Source of the DNA: Amycolatopsis antarctica
Lineage (GTDB): Bacteria > Actinomycetota > Actinomycetes > Mycobacteriales > Pseudonocardiaceae
DNA: 64,000 nucleotides
Direction: 5' to 3'
Assembly (NCBI RefSeq): GCF_002262875.1
Contig: NZ_NKYE01000009.1
Span: 1-64,000 of the forward strand
Positions 16,506 through 26,109 of this stretch are shown piece after piece. Both the position numbers and the translations under genes were made by a program. The notes under the pieces are model-generated. The model ran no database searches. It saw only the letters and a program-made list of their open reading frames with translations, and had not been told where the DNA came from. Position 1 is the first letter of the stretch; each line of letters starts with the position of its first letter.

Positions 16506-17534
16506 TACCCATCCGGATGCCTTGCGGCGCAACCACTCCCCGCCGAGCAGCCAGATCAGGTAGAGGCCGCCGATCGAGCCGGTGGCGATCCCCACGGGCA
16601 ACTGAGTGCCGGGGAAGAACTGCTGCACCATGACGTCGCCGACGACCAGCAGCACGGCACCCATCAGCGCCGAGGGCACGATGCCCGGCCCGGACGCGCC
16701 GGCGAGCCTGCGCGCCAGGTGCGGGGCGGCGAGCGCGACGAACGCGATCGGCCCGGTCAGCGCGGTCGCCACCGCCGCGAGCGCCACGCTCACCAGCAGC
16801 AGCAACAGCCGGGTGCGGTGCACCGGCACACCGAGCCCGGCCGCGACCTCGTCGTGCATCTCCAGCAGGGACAGTCTTCTGGCGTGATAGAGCGCCACGG
16901 GCAACAGGAGCACGAGGGCGCCGCCCATGATCAGCACGTGCTCCCAGTCGCGCAGGTTCAGGCTGCCGGTGCGCCAGGCCTGCGCGGCCAGCGCGTCGTA
17001 GATCGAGGCCCTGCTGATCAGGAAGTCGTTGAACGCGAACAACATCGCCGAGACCCCGATGCCCACCAGCACCAGCCGGAAACCGTGCAGACCGCGGCGG
17101 AACACGAGCAGGTAGATCACCAGTGCCGTGCCCATGCCGCCGGCGAAGGCGCCGAGTGAGACGTCCGCCATCGCACTGCCACCGCCGATGATCGCCAGCA
17201 GCGCACCCGTGGTCGCGCCCGCGGTGATGCCGACGAAGTCCGGGCTGCCGAGCGCGTTGCGTGTCAGGCTCTGCATGAGCGCGCCGCTGATCGCGAGCCC
17301 GGCGCCGACCAGCACGGCGGTCAGCGTGCGCGGCAGCCGCAGCCCGGTGATCACCTTCTGGTCGCGGACCGGGCCGTTGCCGGTGAGCGCCGCCAGCACC
17401 TCGCCGGGGGAGAGCCCGAGCCGCCCCACCGACATCGACAGGAGCGCGAGGACCAGCAGGATCACCAGCAGCGCCTGTCCCGCCAGTACGGCGCGCCTGC
17501 GGCCGCGCGCCGCCGTCCTGGCCACCGTCGTCAT
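16482..17534 (-). CDS. Iron-siderophore FecCD-family permease (pair 1, second subunit)
   Basis: A 350-residue permease with about nine to ten helices and the FecCD hallmarks RLPRTLTAVLVGAGLAISG, ALMQSLTRNALGSPDFVGI and TGPIAFVALAAPHLARRL. ATG overlaps the upstream permease stop (ATGA), so the two form a heterodimer. No ATPase or receptor gene is attached to this pair. It must borrow the FecE-like ATPase encoded at 25.3-26.1 kb and one of the two lipoprotein receptors, or partners elsewhere. The 3' end overlaps the ECF S gene by 24 nt. Confidence 0.9.
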   Translation of the reverse strand: MTTVARTAARGRRRAVLAGQALLVILLVLALLSMSVGRLGLSPGEVLAALTGNGPVRDQKVITGLRLPRTLTAVLVGAGLAISGALMQSLTRNALGSPDFVGITAGATTGALLAIIGGGSAMADVSLGAFAGGMGTALVIYLLVFRRGLHGFRLVLVGIGVSAMLFAFNDFLISRASIYDALAAQAWRTGSLNLRDWEHVLIMGGALVLLLPVALYHARRLSLLEMHDEVAAGLGVPVHRTRLLLLLVSVALAAVATALTGPIAFVALAAPHLARRLAGASGPGIVPSALMGAVLLVVGDVMVQQFFPGTQLPVGIATGSIGGLYLIWLLGGEWLRRKASGWVSARRTVG

Positions 17535-18577
17535 GCGCCGGTCAGCTTCCGGCGCAGGCAGAGCGCGATGAACACGGGCGCGCCGAGGAACGCCGTGACG
17601 ATCCCGACCTGCATCTCGTCCGGCGCGATGACCAGCCTGCCGATGGTGTCCGCGCCGACCATCAGCATCGGGGCGAGCACCACCGAGTACGGCAGGATCC
17701 AGCGGTGGTCCGGGCCCGCGATCATGCGTGCCACCTGGGGCACGGCCAGCCCGATGAACAGGATCGGGCCCGCGGCCGCCGTCGCCGCCCCGCACAGCAC
17801 GGTGACCGCCACGGCACTGAGCGCCCGGATCGTGGTCAGGTTCACGCCGAGCGCGCGGCCGGTGTCGTCGCCGAGCGCGACGGCGTTGAGCGCGCGTGAC
17901 AGTGGCAGCGCGAGCAGGATGGCCGCCACGATGAACGGCGTCACCGGACCCAGCACGTCGGTCTGCCTGCCGGCGAGGCTGCCGATGTTCCAGAACCGGA
18001 ACTCGTCGAACGCCCGCGGATCGAGGAGCAGCACGGCTGAGTTGAACGCCAGCAGCACGGCGGTGACGGCGGCACCGGCGAGCACCAGCCGTTCCGGCGA
18101 GTGCAGGCCGCGGCCGCCCGAGCCCAGTGCGTATACGAGGGCGGAGGCGACCGCGGCCCCGCCCATCGCGAACCACACGTGCCCGGTGACGCTGCCGACG
18201 CCGAGGAAGGCGATGGCCGAGACCACCGCGGTGGACGAGCCCATCGTCACGCCGAGCAGGCCCGGATCGGCCAGCGGGTTGCGGGTGAGCGCCTGCATCA
18301 GCGCCCCGGCCAGGCCGAGTGCCGCTCCGACCAGCATGCCGAGCACCACCCGGGGCAGCCGGACCTCGCGGATCGTGACGGCCTCGACCGAGCCGTCGTT
18401 GCCGAGCAGCGCGGACACGGTGTCGCCGAGCGAGATGTCCGCGAAGCCGAGGCCGACACTGGCCAGGGCGATCAGCACGAGTGCCAGCACCGCCAGCACC
18501 AGGCCCGCGGCCCGCGCTCCACCGGCCGTACCGCCTGTCCCGGGCCGGGTGCGCGCGGACGGGGCGTCGATCACCAT
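17531..18577 (-). CDS. Iron-siderophore FecCD-family permease (pair 1, first subunit)
   Basis: A 348-residue permease. After a short charged N-terminus, about ten helices carry RLPRVVLGMLVGAALGLAG, ALMQALTRNPLADPGLLGV and FIGLAVPQVARMIAGPDHRW, all FecB/FhuB-type motifs. It is first in a two-gene operon, divergent from the ABC exporter. A DtxR/IdeR-type box lies in the shared promoter gap, so both are probably turned on in iron shortage. Confidence 0.9.
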   Translation of the reverse strand: MVIDAPSARTRPGTGGTAGGARAAGLVLAVLALVLIALASVGLGFADISLGDTVSALLGNDGSVEAVTIREVRLPRVVLGMLVGAALGLAGALMQALTRNPLADPGLLGVTMGSSTAVVSAIAFLGVGSVTGHVWFAMGGAAVASALVYALGSGGRGLHSPERLVLAGAAVTAVLLAFNSAVLLLDPRAFDEFRFWNIGSLAGRQTDVLGPVTPFIVAAILLALPLSRALNAVALGDDTGRALGVNLTTIRALSAVAVTVLCGAATAAAGPILFIGLAVPQVARMIAGPDHRWILPYSVVLAPMLMVGADTIGRLVIAPDEMQVGIVTAFLGAPVFIALCLRRKLTGA

Positions 18578-18625
18578 GGGGCGCCGCTCCCGTGTACCGC
18601 GATGCCCGGACGTCGAACCATCGCC

Positions 18626-18644
18626 TTAGCGTAGCCTTACCTGC
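18626..18644. promoter_or_regulatory. Candidate iron box (IdeR/DmdR1 type) in a divergent promoter
   Basis: TTAGCGTAGCCTTACCTGC matches 14 of 19 positions of the consensus TTAGGTTAGSCTAACCTAA. It sits between the divergent permease operon and the ABC exporter operon and could control both. Confidence 0.6.
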
Positions 18645-18681
18645 CGGTGGTTCTGGTCGCCGGTCGAAGGAGGCGCGTGCG

Positions 18682-20388
18682 GTGGGAGAACGTTCCCCTG
18701 AGGCCCGTGCCGTCCTGCGCGACATGGTCGCCGGGCAGCGCGGCCGTGTGCTCGCCAGTTCCCTGCTCTCCGCCGCGCACCAGTCCGGCGAGGCGCTGGT
18801 GCCGGTCATCATCGGGGTGGTCATCGACATCGCCGTGAGCCGTGGCGAGGTGGGTCCGCTCCTGCTCTGGCTCGGGATACTGGCCGTGGTGTTCGCCGTA
18901 CTGTCGTTCAGTTTCCGCTTCAGCCTGCGGGTGGGGGAGCGAGCCGTCTTCGAGGGCGAGCACGGTCTGCGGATGCGGCTTGCCGGGCGGGTGCTCGACG
19001 CCCGGGGCGGAGCCGAGGCGGGCAGGCTGCCGGGAGCGCTCGCCAACGTCGCCACGAGCGACGCGCAACGGGTCAGCACGGTGAACTTCGCGATCCCGCT
19101 CGCCGTCGCCGCGCTGGCGGGTCTGCTGGTGGGCGCGGTGGCGCTGCTGCGTGTCTCGGTGGGTCTCGGCGTGCTGGTGCTACTGCTGACCCCGCTCCTG
19201 CTGCTGCTCGCCCGCGTACTCGCCGCCCCGCTGGAACGGCGCAGCGACACCGAGCAGGAGCGTGCGGCCACCGCCTCCGGTGTCGCCGCGGACCTGGTGT
19301 CCGGTCTGCGGGTGCTGAAGGGCATCGGCGCCGAGCGCGCCGCGGCCGACCGCTACCGCGAGGTCAGCGGTGACTCGCTGGGCGCCGCCGTCCGGGCCGC
19401 GCGGGCCCGGGCCTGGCTGGACGGCTCGATGCTGGCCGTCACCGGCATCGCGATCGCCGTGGTCGCCCTGATCGGCGGCCGGATGGCGGTCGCGGGTTCC
19501 ATCTCGGTCGGCGAGTTCGTCGCCGCGGTCGGGCTCGCACAATTCCTGCTGTGGCCCCTGCTGACGTTCTCCCAGGTGGCCGGGCATCTCGCACGAGCAC
19601 GGGCCTCCGCGGCCCGGGTGGCCGACGTGCTCGCCGCTCCCGCGGCGGCCGTCGCGGGCACCGCGGCACCCGCCGACCCGGTCCGCGGGTCCTTGGCGCT
19701 GCACGCGGTGTCCTGCCGGTCCGTGCACGAGCTGACGTTCACCGCGGGGCCGGGGGAGTTCCTCGGCGTGATGGCCACCGACCCGGCCGACGCGGACGCC
19801 CTCGTCGACTGCCTGATGCGAGAGACCGAACCGGCGGCCGGGACGATCACGCTGGACGGGGTGCCGGTGCGGGAACTGGACCTGACGGCGTCCCGTGCGA
19901 CGATCGTCGTCGCCGAGCACGCCGCTCATCTTTTCGAGGGGACCGTGGCAGGCAACATCGCGCCCGGCGGTGGCCGGACAGGGGAGCCCGGGGCGGGTCC
20001 GCTCCGGAGCGCGCTCGCCGCCGCACGGGCCGACGAGGTGATCGAGGCGCTGCCCGAGCGAGCGGACACCGTCGTCGCCGAACGCGGCGGGTCGCTCTCC
20101 GGCGGGCAGCGGCAGCGGATCGCGCTGGCGCGGGCGCTGGCCGCCGACGCGCCGGTACTCGTGCTGCACGAGCCGACCACGGCCGTGGACGCGGTGACCG
20201 AGGGCGAGATCGCCGAGGGTGTCCGGAACCTGCGGGCCGGTCGAACGACCATCGTCGTCACCGGCAGCCCGGCGCTGCTGGCCGCCGCGGACCGGGTCGT
20301 GCTGCTCGACGGCGGCCGCATTGTCGCCGAGGGCACCCACAACGAACTGACCGCGGACGACCGCTACCGGGCGAGCGTGCTGGCATGA
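18682..20388 (+). CDS. ABC exporter half-transporter with dead ATP site (heterodimer subunit 1)
   Basis: 568 residues: six membrane helices (about 30-310) then an ATPase domain. The ATPase is unusual. The P-loop is gone (GVMATDPADADALVD where GxxGxGKST should be, about residue 362) and Walker B reads VLHEPT instead of LDEPT, yet the signature LSGGQRQR is intact. It must pair with the next gene, which has the opposite set. Start: GTG at 18682 behind AAGGAGG. Beside siderophore uptake genes and an iron box, so siderophore export or inward ferric-siderophore transport (IrtAB-like) is plausible. Confidence 0.85.
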   Translation: MGERSPEARAVLRDMVAGQRGRVLASSLLSAAHQSGEALVPVIIGVVIDIAVSRGEVGPLLLWLGILAVVFAVLSFSFRFSLRVGERAVFEGEHGLRMRLAGRVLDARGGAEAGRLPGALANVATSDAQRVSTVNFAIPLAVAALAGLLVGAVALLRVSVGLGVLVLLLTPLLLLLARVLAAPLERRSDTEQERAATASGVAADLVSGLRVLKGIGAERAAADRYREVSGDSLGAAVRAARARAWLDGSMLAVTGIAIAVVALIGGRMAVAGSISVGEFVAAVGLAQFLLWPLLTFSQVAGHLARARASAARVADVLAAPAAAVAGTAAPADPVRGSLALHAVSCRSVHELTFTAGPGEFLGVMATDPADADALVDCLMRETEPAAGTITLDGVPVRELDLTASRATIVVAEHAAHLFEGTVAGNIAPGGGRTGEPGAGPLRSALAAARADEVIEALPERADTVVAERGGSLSGGQRQRIALARALAADAPVLVLHEPTTAVDAVTEGEIAEGVRNLRAGRTTIVVTGSPALLAAADRVVLLDGGRIVAEGTHNELTADDRYRASVLA

Positions 20389-22151
20389 GCCCGGCCGACA
20401 CGGCGCTGCTGCCGACCGCCACCCCCGCTCGCACCTTCGCCGCGGTCCGCGCGTCCTTGCGGCCGTACCGGGTCCGCACCGCCGCGGCCGCGCTCGCCAT
20501 CCTCGTCAGCACCGGGGCGGGCCTGCTCATCGCACCGTTGCTCGGTGTCGTCGTGGACCTGATCGCCGAGGGCGGGGCCGCCGAGGCGATCATCCTGCCG
20601 GTGGTGCTGATCGCGGTGGCCGCGTCCATTCAGGGCGTCGTCGCCGCGATCGGGGCGGGAATGATCGCCCACCTGGGTGAGACGGTACTGGCGCGACTGC
20701 GGGAACGGTTCGTCGAGCGGGCGCTCGCACTGCCGCTGGAGCGGATCGAACTGGCCGGATCCGGTGATCTCACCACCCGGGTCACCCGGGACATCTCGAT
20801 CGTCGGCGAGGCCGTGCGCGGCGCACTGCCGGTGCTGCTGCGCTCCGGCCTGACGATCGTGCTCACCTTCGTCGCGATGGCCGTGCTCGACTGGCGGTTC
20901 CTGCTCGCCGCCCTGCTCGCCGTGCCGGTACAGCTCAACACCGTGCGCTGGTACGCGGGTCGCGCGCTGCGGGTCTACGCCGAGCAGCGGGTCGCGGTCG
21001 GGGTCCAGCAGCAGCGCCTGCTCGGCTCGGTGGAGGGCGCCCGCACGGTACGGGCGTTCCGGCTCTCCGGCGGGCACCTCGACGACATCGGCGCACGCTC
21101 GTCGTCGGCGGTCGCCCTCTCGTTGCACGGAACTCGGCTGGTGACCCGGTTCTTCGGCAGGCTCAACCTCGCCGAGTACATCGGCCTCACGGCGGTGCTG
21201 GTGATGGCGTTCGTCCTGGTGGGCAACGGTTCGGCGACGGTGGGCACGGCAACGGCGGCCGCGTTGTACTTCCACAGCCTGTTCAATCCGGTCAACGCGG
21301 CGCTGGCCATCGCCGACGATGCCCAGTCGGCCGCGGCCAGTCTCGCCCGCCTGGTCGGGGTCACCGAACTCGCCGACACCGCGGGCGGAGCACGGGGGAC
21401 CTCCACCTCCTCGGCGGCGGTGAAGCTCGCCGGCGTCGGACATTCCTATGTAGACGGTCATCCGGTGGTGCGCGGGGTCGACCTCGATCTGGCGGCCGGT
21501 GAACTGGTGGCGGTGGTCGGCGCCAGCGGGGCCGGCAAGACGACGCTGGCGAAGCTGGTCGCCGGGGTGCACCGGCCGACCGAGGGTTCCATCCTGGTCG
21601 ACGGTGTCCCGCCGGCCGACCTGGATCCGGACGCGGTGGCCGGCACGGTGGTGCTGGTGACCCAGGAGGTGCACGTCTTCGCCGGGCCGCTGGCCGAGGA
21701 CCTGCGACTGGCGCGGCCCGCTGCCACCGACCAGGAACTGCGCTCCGCACTGTCCACTGTGGATGCTCTCGGCTGGGCGGAGGCCCTGCCGGACGGCCTC
21801 GGCACCGTCGTCGGCTCCGGTGGGCACGGCCTGACGGCGACCCAGGCGCAGCAGCTCGCCCTGGCCAGGCTGGTGCTCGCCGATCCGGCGGTGGCCGTGC
21901 TGGACGAGGCCACCGCGGAAGCGGGAAGCTCCGGCGCCCGCGCGCTGGAGCGGGCAGCCGTGGCCGCACTGCGCGGCCGGACCGGCCTGGTCGTGGCGCA
22001 CCGGCTGACGCAGGCCGCGGTGGCCGACCGGATCGTCGTCATGGAGCACGGCCGGGTGGTGGAGACCGGTACGCACGAGGAACTGGTCCGCGCGGGCGGC
22101 CGTTACGGCGAACTGTGGGCTGCCTGGGCGGACACCCGGGCAGGGGACTGA
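20385..22151 (+). CDS. ABC exporter half-transporter (heterodimer subunit 2)
   Basis: 588 residues; ATG overlaps the previous stop. Six membrane helices (about 20-310) and an ATPase domain with intact Walker [11 protein letters not shown] (about residue 377) and Walker B AVLDEAT, but a degenerate signature (LTATQAQQ instead of LSGGQ, about residue 481). Together with subunit 1 this leaves one complete catalytic site and one dead site, as in TM287/288- or IrtAB-type asymmetric transporters. Likely iron-regulated. Confidence 0.88.
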   Translation: MSPADTALLPTATPARTFAAVRASLRPYRVRTAAAALAILVSTGAGLLIAPLLGVVVDLIAEGGAAEAIILPVVLIAVAASIQGVVAAIGAGMIAHLGETVLARLRERFVERALALPLERIELAGSGDLTTRVTRDISIVGEAVRGALPVLLRSGLTIVLTFVAMAVLDWRFLLAALLAVPVQLNTVRWYAGRALRVYAEQRVAVGVQQQRLLGSVEGARTVRAFRLSGGHLDDIGARSSSAVALSLHGTRLVTRFFGRLNLAEYIGLTAVLVMAFVLVGNGSATVGTATAAALYFHSLFNPVNAALAIADDAQSAAASLARLVGVTELADTAGGARGTSTSSAAVKLAGVGHSYVDGHPVVRGVDLDLAAGELVAVVGASGAGKTTLAKLVAGVHRPTEGSILVDGVPPADLDPDAVAGTVVLVTQEVHVFAGPLAEDLRLARPAATDQELRSALSTVDALGWAEALPDGLGTVVGSGGHGLTATQAQQLALARLVLADPAVAVLDEATAEAGSSGARALERAAVAALRGRTGLVVAHRLTQAAVADRIVVMEHGRVVETGTHEELVRAGGRYGELWAAWADTRAGD

Positions 22152-22240
22152 GGCACCGCCCGGGAAGGAAACCGGTGGACGTGGCCGGGCGGCCGGACTC
22201 TACTGTGGACGTTGCCCGTGTGGGAAGGAGACCCGCGACC

Positions 22241-23062
22241 GTGTCCGAGCACCCCACCGCCACCGGTCGTCCGGAGCTGCGGGCGGACTGCGCGAACTGC
22301 TTCGGGTTGTGCTGCGTCGCGCTGGCCTTCACCGCCTCGGCGGACTTCGCGATCGACAAGGAGGCGGGGGAACCCTGCCACAACCTGCTGCCGGACTTCG
22401 GCTGCGGTATCCACAGCAGGTTGCGGCAGGAGGGTTTCCCCGGCTGCACCGTCTACGACTGTTTCGGTGCCGGGCAACAGGTGTCCCAGGTGACCTTCGC
22501 CGGACGCGACTGGCGGCGGGACCCGGACAGCGCGCCGCTCATGTTCGCCGCGCTGCCGATCATGCGCCAGCTCCACGAACTGCTCTGGTACCTGAACGAG
22601 GCGCTCGGCCTGGAGTCGGCCCGCCCGCTGCGCGCGGACCTGCGCCGCTCACTCGCCGAGACGGAGCGCCTGACCGGACTCGACGGTGGCGCGCTCGTCG
22701 AACTCGACGTGGCCGCCCACCGGGCCGGGGTGAACGCGCTGCTGCTGCGGGCAAGCGAACTGGAGAGGTCCGGAATCCGGCGCAGGGGCTCCGACCGCGC
22801 CGGCGCCGACCTGATCGGCGCCTCGCTGCGGGGGGCGTCCCTGCGTGGGGCCAGCCTCCGGGGTGCCTACCTGATCGCCGCGGACCTGCGCGGCGCGGAC
22901 CTGCGTTCGGCCGATCTGATCGGCGCGGACCTGCGGGACGCCGACCTGCGCGGCGCCGACCTGGGCGGCTGCATCTTCCTCACCCAGGCGCAGCTCAACG
23001 CCACCAAGGGAGACGCCACCACGGTCCTGCCGCCCTCGCTGGCCCGGCCCTCGCACTGGTAG
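22241..23062 (+). CDS. Cys-rich pentapeptide-repeat protein
   Basis: A 273-residue soluble protein. The N-terminal 90 residues carry eight cysteines in a pattern CANCFGLCC...PC...GCGIH...GCTVYDC, reminiscent of YkgJ-type CxxCxxCC metal-binding proteins. The C-terminal third (about 185-250) is a right-handed quadrilateral helix of pentapeptide repeats ([20 protein letters not shown]). Start is GTG at 22241 behind GGGAAGGAG; the open frame upstream is not family-like. It follows the exporter by 89 nt. Function unknown; the cysteine part suggests a bound metal or Fe-S cluster, fitting an iron-linked neighbourhood. Confidence 0.8.
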   Translation: MSEHPTATGRPELRADCANCFGLCCVALAFTASADFAIDKEAGEPCHNLLPDFGCGIHSRLRQEGFPGCTVYDCFGAGQQVSQVTFAGRDWRRDPDSAPLMFAALPIMRQLHELLWYLNEALGLESARPLRADLRRSLAETERLTGLDGGALVELDVAAHRAGVNALLLRASELERSGIRRRGSDRAGADLIGASLRGASLRGASLRGAYLIAADLRGADLRSADLIGADLRDADLRGADLGGCIFLTQAQLNATKGDATTVLPPSLARPSHW

Positions 23063-23090
23063 TGCGGGGCCGGGCCAGCGCGAGCCGGGC

Positions 23091-24125
23091 TCAGGCCTGG
23101 CCGGCCAGCATCGGTACGAGCTGGTCGATGGCGTACGGCATGCTCAGCACCGTGCCGAAGGAGACCGCCGCGCCCAGTGGCGGGTCCGAGTACGGGATGA
23201 ACAGGTCGCGGTTCTCGGTGACGACCTTCAGCTTGGCGTACAAAGGATCCGCTTCGACGCGCTGTTGCATCGCCGTGTCCGAGGCGAGCCAGACGAGGCG
23301 GTCGACGTCCATCAGCGGCAGTCCCTCGGAACCGACCTCGGTGGCGTTCTTCTCCTTCGGCAGGTCCATAAGCTGTTGCGGCGCCTGGAAACCGAGGTCC
23401 AGCATGAACTGCAGCTTGGGGTCGTGCCCGGCGAAAGCGGAGTAGACACCGGGCTCGAAGCTGTCCGCGACCACCATGGTCTGCTCGGCGAACTCCGGAT
23501 GCTGCTGCCGGGCCGCGGCGAACTTGTCCTCCACGCCCTTGATCAGCCCCTCCGCCTCGGTGGCCTTGCCCATCGCGGTGCCGATCGCGCGGGTCATGTC
23601 CCGCCACGGCGCCGCGTAGTCGGCGAAACCGGTCGGCTGAGCGACGACGGGGAAGAACTCGGAGAGCTTGTCGTACTGCTCCTTGGTCATCCCGCTGTAC
23701 TGGGCGATCACCACGTCCGGCTGCAGTTCGATGATCTTCTCGATGTCGAAGTCGTCGCGCTCGCCGACGATCTCCGGCTGCGTGCCGTTCCACTTCTCCT
23801 GCTGCCAGGGGTACACGCCGAACGGACGCTCCTTGAACCAGTCGACCGCGCCGATCGGCTTCACGCCCAGCGCGAGCGCGACCTCGTGATCGGACAGGCC
23901 GAGGGTGACCACGCGGTCGGCCTTGGTCACCTCGGTGGAGCCGTACTTGTGCGTGATCGTCACCGGCAGCGTCCCGCCGGACCCGGAGGCCTCCGGCTGC
24001 TGCTCGCCGCCCGAGCCGCCACAGGCGGCCAGCAACGTGCAGGCGAGCGCGGCCGCCAGCAGGCGGGCCGCCCTCCGTCCGCCGCCGTGGCGCCGCTGCG
24101 TGGTGGGCGCGCCGGATGTGTGCAT
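23091..24125 (-). CDS. Iron-siderophore receptor lipoprotein (copy A)
   Basis: A 344-residue exported receptor: basic N-terminus, hydrophobic stretch and lipobox LLAAC (Cys about 35), then a Gly/Ser-rich tether and a TroA/FepB-type fold (VVTLGLSDHEVALALGVKPIG, ELQPDVVIAQYSGMT). It delivers a ferric siderophore to FecCD permeases. It follows receptor copy B after 57 nt without its own iron box, so it is probably in that transcript. Confidence 0.9.
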   Translation of the reverse strand: MHTSGAPTTQRRHGGGRRAARLLAAALACTLLAACGGSGGEQQPEASGSGGTLPVTITHKYGSTEVTKADRVVTLGLSDHEVALALGVKPIGAVDWFKERPFGVYPWQQEKWNGTQPEIVGERDDFDIEKIIELQPDVVIAQYSGMTKEQYDKLSEFFPVVAQPTGFADYAAPWRDMTRAIGTAMGKATEAEGLIKGVEDKFAAARQQHPEFAEQTMVVADSFEPGVYSAFAGHDPKLQFMLDLGFQAPQQLMDLPKEKNATEVGSEGLPLMDVDRLVWLASDTAMQQRVEADPLYAKLKVVTENRDLFIPYSDPPLGAAVSFGTVLSMPYAIDQLVPMLAGQA

Positions 24126-24182
24126 GGTGTTCCTTCCTGCCGGGGCGGCGAGAACGTGTCAGCGCCGGGGTTCCGCGTTCGT

Positions 24183-25160
24183 TCAGGCCGCCGGTGCGAG
24201 CGTCTTCGCGAACAGGGGCGTGGCGTTGTCGATGGCCCACAGGGTGCCGAGGGTGGACGCGCTGGAGAACGCCGAGAGCAGGGTCTCGTCCTCGAGCAGC
24301 AGCAGATTCCCGGCCTTCGCGGACGGGATCTGGTTGAGCACCTGGTCCGAGCGCAGGGCGGCGGGGTCACCGCCGATCGGGAAGACGACCGTCAGATCGG
24401 CGCTGAGCAGTTCGATCTGCTCCCGGGAGAGATCGGCGTAGAAGTTGCCGTTCGACAGCGCCTGGATCTCCGGTTTGTTGACGAAGCCGAGGCTCTCCAT
24501 CAGGTCGACGCGCGAGTCGCCGCGCACATAGCCGCCGTACTTGTCCGCGTAGTACGCGCCCACCCCGACGGTCTTTCCGGCGAACTGGGGGTTGGCGGCC
24601 TTCGTGCCGGCGATCTTGGCGTCCACCTCGCCGATCAGCCGGGCGCCCTCGTCGGGCTTGCCCAGGGCGGAGGAGACCATCTCCATCTGCTGGCGCCAGG
24701 TCGTGCCGTAGGAGACCACGCCTTCCGGCGGTCCGATCGTCGGCGCGATCTTGCTGAGCTCGTCGTTCTTCTCCTTGCTCGCGTCCGAGCGGGTGTTGAG
24801 GATCAGATCCGGATTCAGACCGGAGATCTGCTCGTAGCTGAGTTCGGTGGTGCCGAGGATCTGCGGCGGAGTCGTGTAGCGCCCGGCCGCCCAGGGGCCG
24901 ACGCCCTCGCCGCCGAAGGCCAGCCAGTCGCTGGCGGCGATCGGCTGCACGCCCAGCGCCAGCGCGGCCTCCGCGTCGGACCAGCCGAGGGCGATCACCC
25001 GCTTCGGCTGCTCGGGAGCGGTGACCGAGCCGAACATGGTGTCGATGGTTGCTCCGGCAGGCGCGGACTCCTCCTCGACCTGGCCGCAGGCGGCGAGCGT
25101 GACCACGCTCAGTGCCACCGCCGCGAACGCTGTGATTCGACGCCGCATTCGTTTGGTCAC
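24183..25160 (-). CDS. Iron-siderophore receptor lipoprotein (copy B)
   Basis: A 325-residue exported receptor with lipobox TLAAC (Cys about 25) and the same fold (RVIALGWSDAEAALALGVQPIA, LNPDLILNTRSDASKE). Only modestly similar to copy A, so the two probably bind different siderophores, matching the two permease pairs. First in its operon, with the best iron box of the window 20 nt before its start codon. Confidence 0.9.
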   Translation of the reverse strand: MTKRMRRRITAFAAVALSVVTLAACGQVEEESAPAGATIDTMFGSVTAPEQPKRVIALGWSDAEAALALGVQPIAASDWLAFGGEGVGPWAAGRYTTPPQILGTTELSYEQISGLNPDLILNTRSDASKEKNDELSKIAPTIGPPEGVVSYGTTWRQQMEMVSSALGKPDEGARLIGEVDAKIAGTKAANPQFAGKTVGVGAYYADKYGGYVRGDSRVDLMESLGFVNKPEIQALSNGNFYADLSREQIELLSADLTVVFPIGGDPAALRSDQVLNQIPSAKAGNLLLLEDETLLSAFSSASTLGTLWAIDNATPLFAKTLAPAA

Positions 25161-25179
25161 GGGAACTCCTGTCCAAGTT

Positions 25180-25198
25180 TTAGGTAAGGCTAACCGTA
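25180..25198 (-). promoter_or_regulatory. Iron box (IdeR/DmdR1 type)
   Basis: TTAGGTAAGGCTAACCGTA matches about 17 of 19 consensus positions and lies just before receptor copy B. This is the strongest of three candidates, so iron-repressed expression of the receptors is likely. Confidence 0.8.
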
Positions 25199-25261
25199 AG
25201 TCACCCGATCGGATCCGTCACTGTGCGCTTGGTCAAACCTGACCAGCGGTTCGCGGTGCGT

Positions 25262-26101
25262 TCAGCCCGCGCGCTCCGCGCCACCGTTCGCGGTGATCTC
25301 CCGGCCGACGTGATGCCTGCCGATGGGCACGATCATCGGCGTCCGGGAGACCGGGTCCTCGACGATCTCGCAGCGCATGTCGAACACGCGCTCGATGGTC
25401 GGCGCGTCCACCACGTCCGAGGGCGCGCCCTGCGCGACGATCTCGCCCTCGCGCATCACGATGATGTGGTCGGCGTAGCGGCAGGCGAGGTTGAGGTCGT
25501 GCAGCACCACGACGACCGTGCTGCCGTCGGTGCGGTTCAGGTCCGTCAGCAGGTCCAGCACCTCGACCTGGTGGCTCACGTCGAGGTACGTCGTCGGCTC
25601 GTCCAGCAGCAGCAGATCGGTTCGCTGGGCGAGCGCCATCGCGATCCACACCCGCTGACGCTGTCCGCCGGAGAGTTCGTCGACCGGGCGCGCGGCGAGT
25701 TCGATCGTGTCGGTGGCGACCAGCGCCTGCGCCACCGCCTCGTCGTCGGCCGGCGTCCAGCGGCGGAACCAGCCCTGGTGCGGGTACCGGCCGCGGCCCA
25801 CCAGGTCGGTCACCGAGATGCCCTCAGGGGCGACCGGCGACTGCGGCAGGATGCCGAGCACGGTGGCGACCTCGCGGGTGGGCATCGAGCGGATGTCGCG
25901 CCCGTCGAGGTAGACCGTTCCGGAGGTCGGCGTCAGCAACCGCGCCAGCCCGCGCAGCAGGGTCGACTTCCCGCAGGCGTTGGGGCCCACGATCATCGTG
26001 ACAGCGCCGGGCGGGACCTCCATCGACAGTCCCTTGACGACCTCGCGGTCGTCATAGCCCAGCCGTAAGTCACTCACCCGCAGGGTGTGCTCAGCACTCA
26101 T
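25262..26101 (-). CDS. Iron-siderophore ABC ATPase (FecE/FepC family)
   Basis: A 279-residue cytoplasmic ATPase with Walker A GPNACGKST, Q-loop LPQSP, signature LSGGQRQRVWIAMAL, Walker B LLLLDEPTTYLD and switch His (VLHDLN). The P-loop has the Ala-Cys typical of this family. It starts 8 nt after the upstream permease stop and is third in the permease-permease-ATPase operon. It is the only importer-type ATPase in the iron region, so it may serve both permease pairs. Confidence 0.93.
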   Translation of the reverse strand: MSAEHTLRVSDLRLGYDDREVVKGLSMEVPPGAVTMIVGPNACGKSTLLRGLARLLTPTSGTVYLDGRDIRSMPTREVATVLGILPQSPVAPEGISVTDLVGRGRYPHQGWFRRWTPADDEAVAQALVATDTIELAARPVDELSGGQRQRVWIAMALAQRTDLLLLDEPTTYLDVSHQVEVLDLLTDLNRTDGSTVVVVLHDLNLACRYADHIIVMREGEIVAQGAPSDVVDAPTIERVFDMRCEIVEDPVSRTPMIVPIGRHHVGREITANGGAERAG

Positions 26102-26109
26102 CGGTTTCC

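Noticed and set aside
18128..18140. Additional GTATAC word as a fourth operator
   Set aside because: It lies inside a permease coding region without flanking symmetry, unlike the three promoter-gap sites.
17600..19325. Upstream extension of a 947-residue minus-strand frame
   Set aside because: Only 16482-17534 has FecCD features; the remainder is antisense to the other permease and the ABC exporter and is low-complexity.
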